From positions 1 to 33,907 of the forward strand of contig DCGY01000002.1 in assembly GCA_002314715.1 (NCBI GenBank): DNA of 33,907 nucleotides. The letters run 5' to 3'. Below the pieces are notes generated by a model. It worked only from the letters and a program-made list of their open reading frames with translations, searched no databases and was not told the DNA's origin. Each line of letters begins with the position of its first letter. Within the stretch, counting starts at the first letter, position 1. The position numbers and the translations under genes were made by a program. Positions 32,971 through 33,907 of this stretch are shown here, piece after piece. This stretch comes from Lachnospiraceae bacterium UBA1766. Lineage in GTDB: Bacteria > Bacillota > Clostridia > Lachnospirales > Lachnospiraceae.

Positions 32971-33540
32971 TTATAAATCCAGCTTTAACTGAATCTCCTC
33001 CTGGGCCTGCTGTTTGAATTCCTCCAGCTGAATCGGATTCATCTCCGGAAGTTCCTCCAGGCTCTTCACCCCGAAGCAACGTAAAAACTGCTCTGTCGTA
33101 CCAAAAAGAAGGGGTCTTCCCGGTGCATCCAAACGTCCCAGTTCCGTAATCAGATCATACTCCAAAAGTTTATTAATCGCATGGTCGCAACTTACCCCTC
33201 GGATGCGCTCAATATCCAGTCTGGTAACCGGTTGCTTATAAGCGATAATGGAAAGGGTCTCAATTACCGTGTCGGTAAGGGTCATTTTTCTGGGGTTTTT
33301 GGCAATCTTAATCAAATGCTCATACATGGATGCCTTGGTACAAAGCTGAACGGAATCCTCAAAATAGGTAAGCATAATTCCTCTGTCTTCCTGTTCATAT
33401 CTTTGCTGCATCTCGTCCAGTATTTTCTTGGTAGTGCGCACATTTTGTTCAATCACTTCCGCCAGCTTGCTGATTTCCACGGATTCACCCATGGTGAACA
33501 AAATCGCTTCAATAACTGCCTGTGCCTGTGTTGTATCCAT
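32971..33540 (-). CDS. scpB: Segregation and condensation protein B
   Basis: 189 residues, two winged-helix domains. IEAILFTMGESVEISKLAEVI opens the first and ETLSIIAYKQPVTRLDIERIRGVSCDHAI is the family signature; LLFGTTEQFLRCFGVKSLEELP ends the second. With ScpA and SMC it forms the bacterial condensin. GAGGGGAAATAAGG precedes the ATG, 17 bases after the scpA stop. Confidence 0.97.
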   Translation of the reverse strand: MDTTQAQAVIEAILFTMGESVEISKLAEVIEQNVRTTKKILDEMQQRYEQEDRGIMLTYFEDSVQLCTKASMYEHLIKIAKNPRKMTLTDTVIETLSIIAYKQPVTRLDIERIRGVSCDHAINKLLEYDLITELGRLDAPGRPLLFGTTEQFLRCFGVKSLEELPEMNPIQLEEFKQQAQEEIQLKLDL

Positions 33541-33557
33541 CCTTATTTCCCCTCTTC

Positions 33558-33907
33558 TTAGGCGATATTGGAACGAATCAAAATATCGTCAAAGATTTCT
33601 TCCTGAATAATCGTAATCTTACCAACCTTCATCAGTTCCAAAATAATCAGGAAGGTTACAATAATTTCCTGTTTGCTCTTCTGCTTTTCCAACAGTTTTC
33701 GGAAGCTGAATTCCGGATGTTCCTTTGCGTAAGCTTCCACGTAAAGGGTTTTCACATCAATATCTACTTCCTCTTTTTCGATTTGACCGTAGTTGCTTCG
33801 AATCGGATCCACCTTGTCTTCCTGACGTCGAATTACCTGCTTAAAAATTTCATGCAATTTATTCAGGTTTACATCTCCCATCAAATCATCATAATTTAAG
33901 GGCGGTT
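33558..33907 (-). CDS. scpA: Segregation and condensation protein A, C-terminal fragment
   Basis: Only the last 115 or so codons are in the window; the reading frame stays open to the right edge (PPLNYDDLMGDVNLNKLHE at the edge). The TTG at 33884 is therefore not a real start. RRQEDKVDPIRSNYGQIEKEEV and the C-terminal winged helix EFSFRKLLEKQKSKQEIIVTF with LELMKVG are typical of ScpA, the kleisin that bridges SMC heads. It is upstream of and co-transcribed with scpB. Confidence 0.95.
   Translation of the reverse strand, partial: PPLNYDDLMGDVNLNKLHEIFKQVIRRQEDKVDPIRSNYGQIEKEEVDIDVKTLYVEAYAKEHPEFSFRKLLEKQKSKQEIIVTFLIILELMKVGKITIIQEEIFDDILIRSNIA

Overview
The window looks like a chromosomal segment of a strictly anaerobic, low-to-moderate GC Gram-positive, most likely a Lachnospiraceae-type member of the Clostridia. 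This rests on the complete rnfCDGEAB operon, a five-gene biotin-dependent carboxyltransferase/Na+ pump cluster, ATP-type PEP carboxykinase, a SleB-like hydrolase, four-domain S1 next to IspH, a substrate-binding/GGDEF hybrid, and strong GGAGG ribosome binding sites. The taxonomic call is inference. No rRNA, tRNA, IS element, phage gene or CRISPR array was seen, and no gene-free stretch exceeds 300 bases. All genes are on the minus strand except two at about 6.6-7.4 kb and 14.4-15.5 kb.

Layout by coordinate: 5' part of pckA (1-157); an SCP2-domain protein; a deoC - M24 aminopeptidase - phospholipase-C-like operon (0.9-4.1 kb); thrC with its own promoter; a SleB-like hydrolase divergent from an AP2/HNH-derived DNA-binding protein (5.8-7.4 kb); then the rnf operon, read from 14.2 down to 9.1 kb, followed by a YczE-like membrane protein and a membrane-anchored GH25-like protein. 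Divergent from rnfC is a YprB-like exonuclease. From 21.2 down to 15.6 kb runs RpiR regulator - HI0933 flavoprotein - cmk - ispH - rpsA - cheR-like, closely packed with 4-20 base overlaps. Next come a stand-alone nuclease-helicase fusion, a GH5 glucanase paired with a sugar-sensor diguanylate cyclase, and the mmdA-like - oadG-like - biotin carrier - oadB - oadA cluster (26.1-31.4 kb). The window ends with scpA(partial)-scpB and a D,D-carboxypeptidase.

Functionally, two ion-pumping redox/decarboxylation systems (Rnf and the biotin-dependent Na+ decarboxylase) and PEP carboxykinase lie within 34 kb. They suggest a fermentative metabolism that links C3/C4 acid interconversion and reduced ferredoxin to a sodium (or proton) gradient. 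Four genes concern peptidoglycan or cell-wall polymers. The least conventional items are the AP2 - degenerate HNH - AP2 protein, the LacI-like sensor fused to GGDEF beside a cytosolic GH5 enzyme, the PD-(D/E)XK-SF1 helicase fusion, the GH25-like protein lacking two expected active-site acids, and the long lipoprotein-type OadG.
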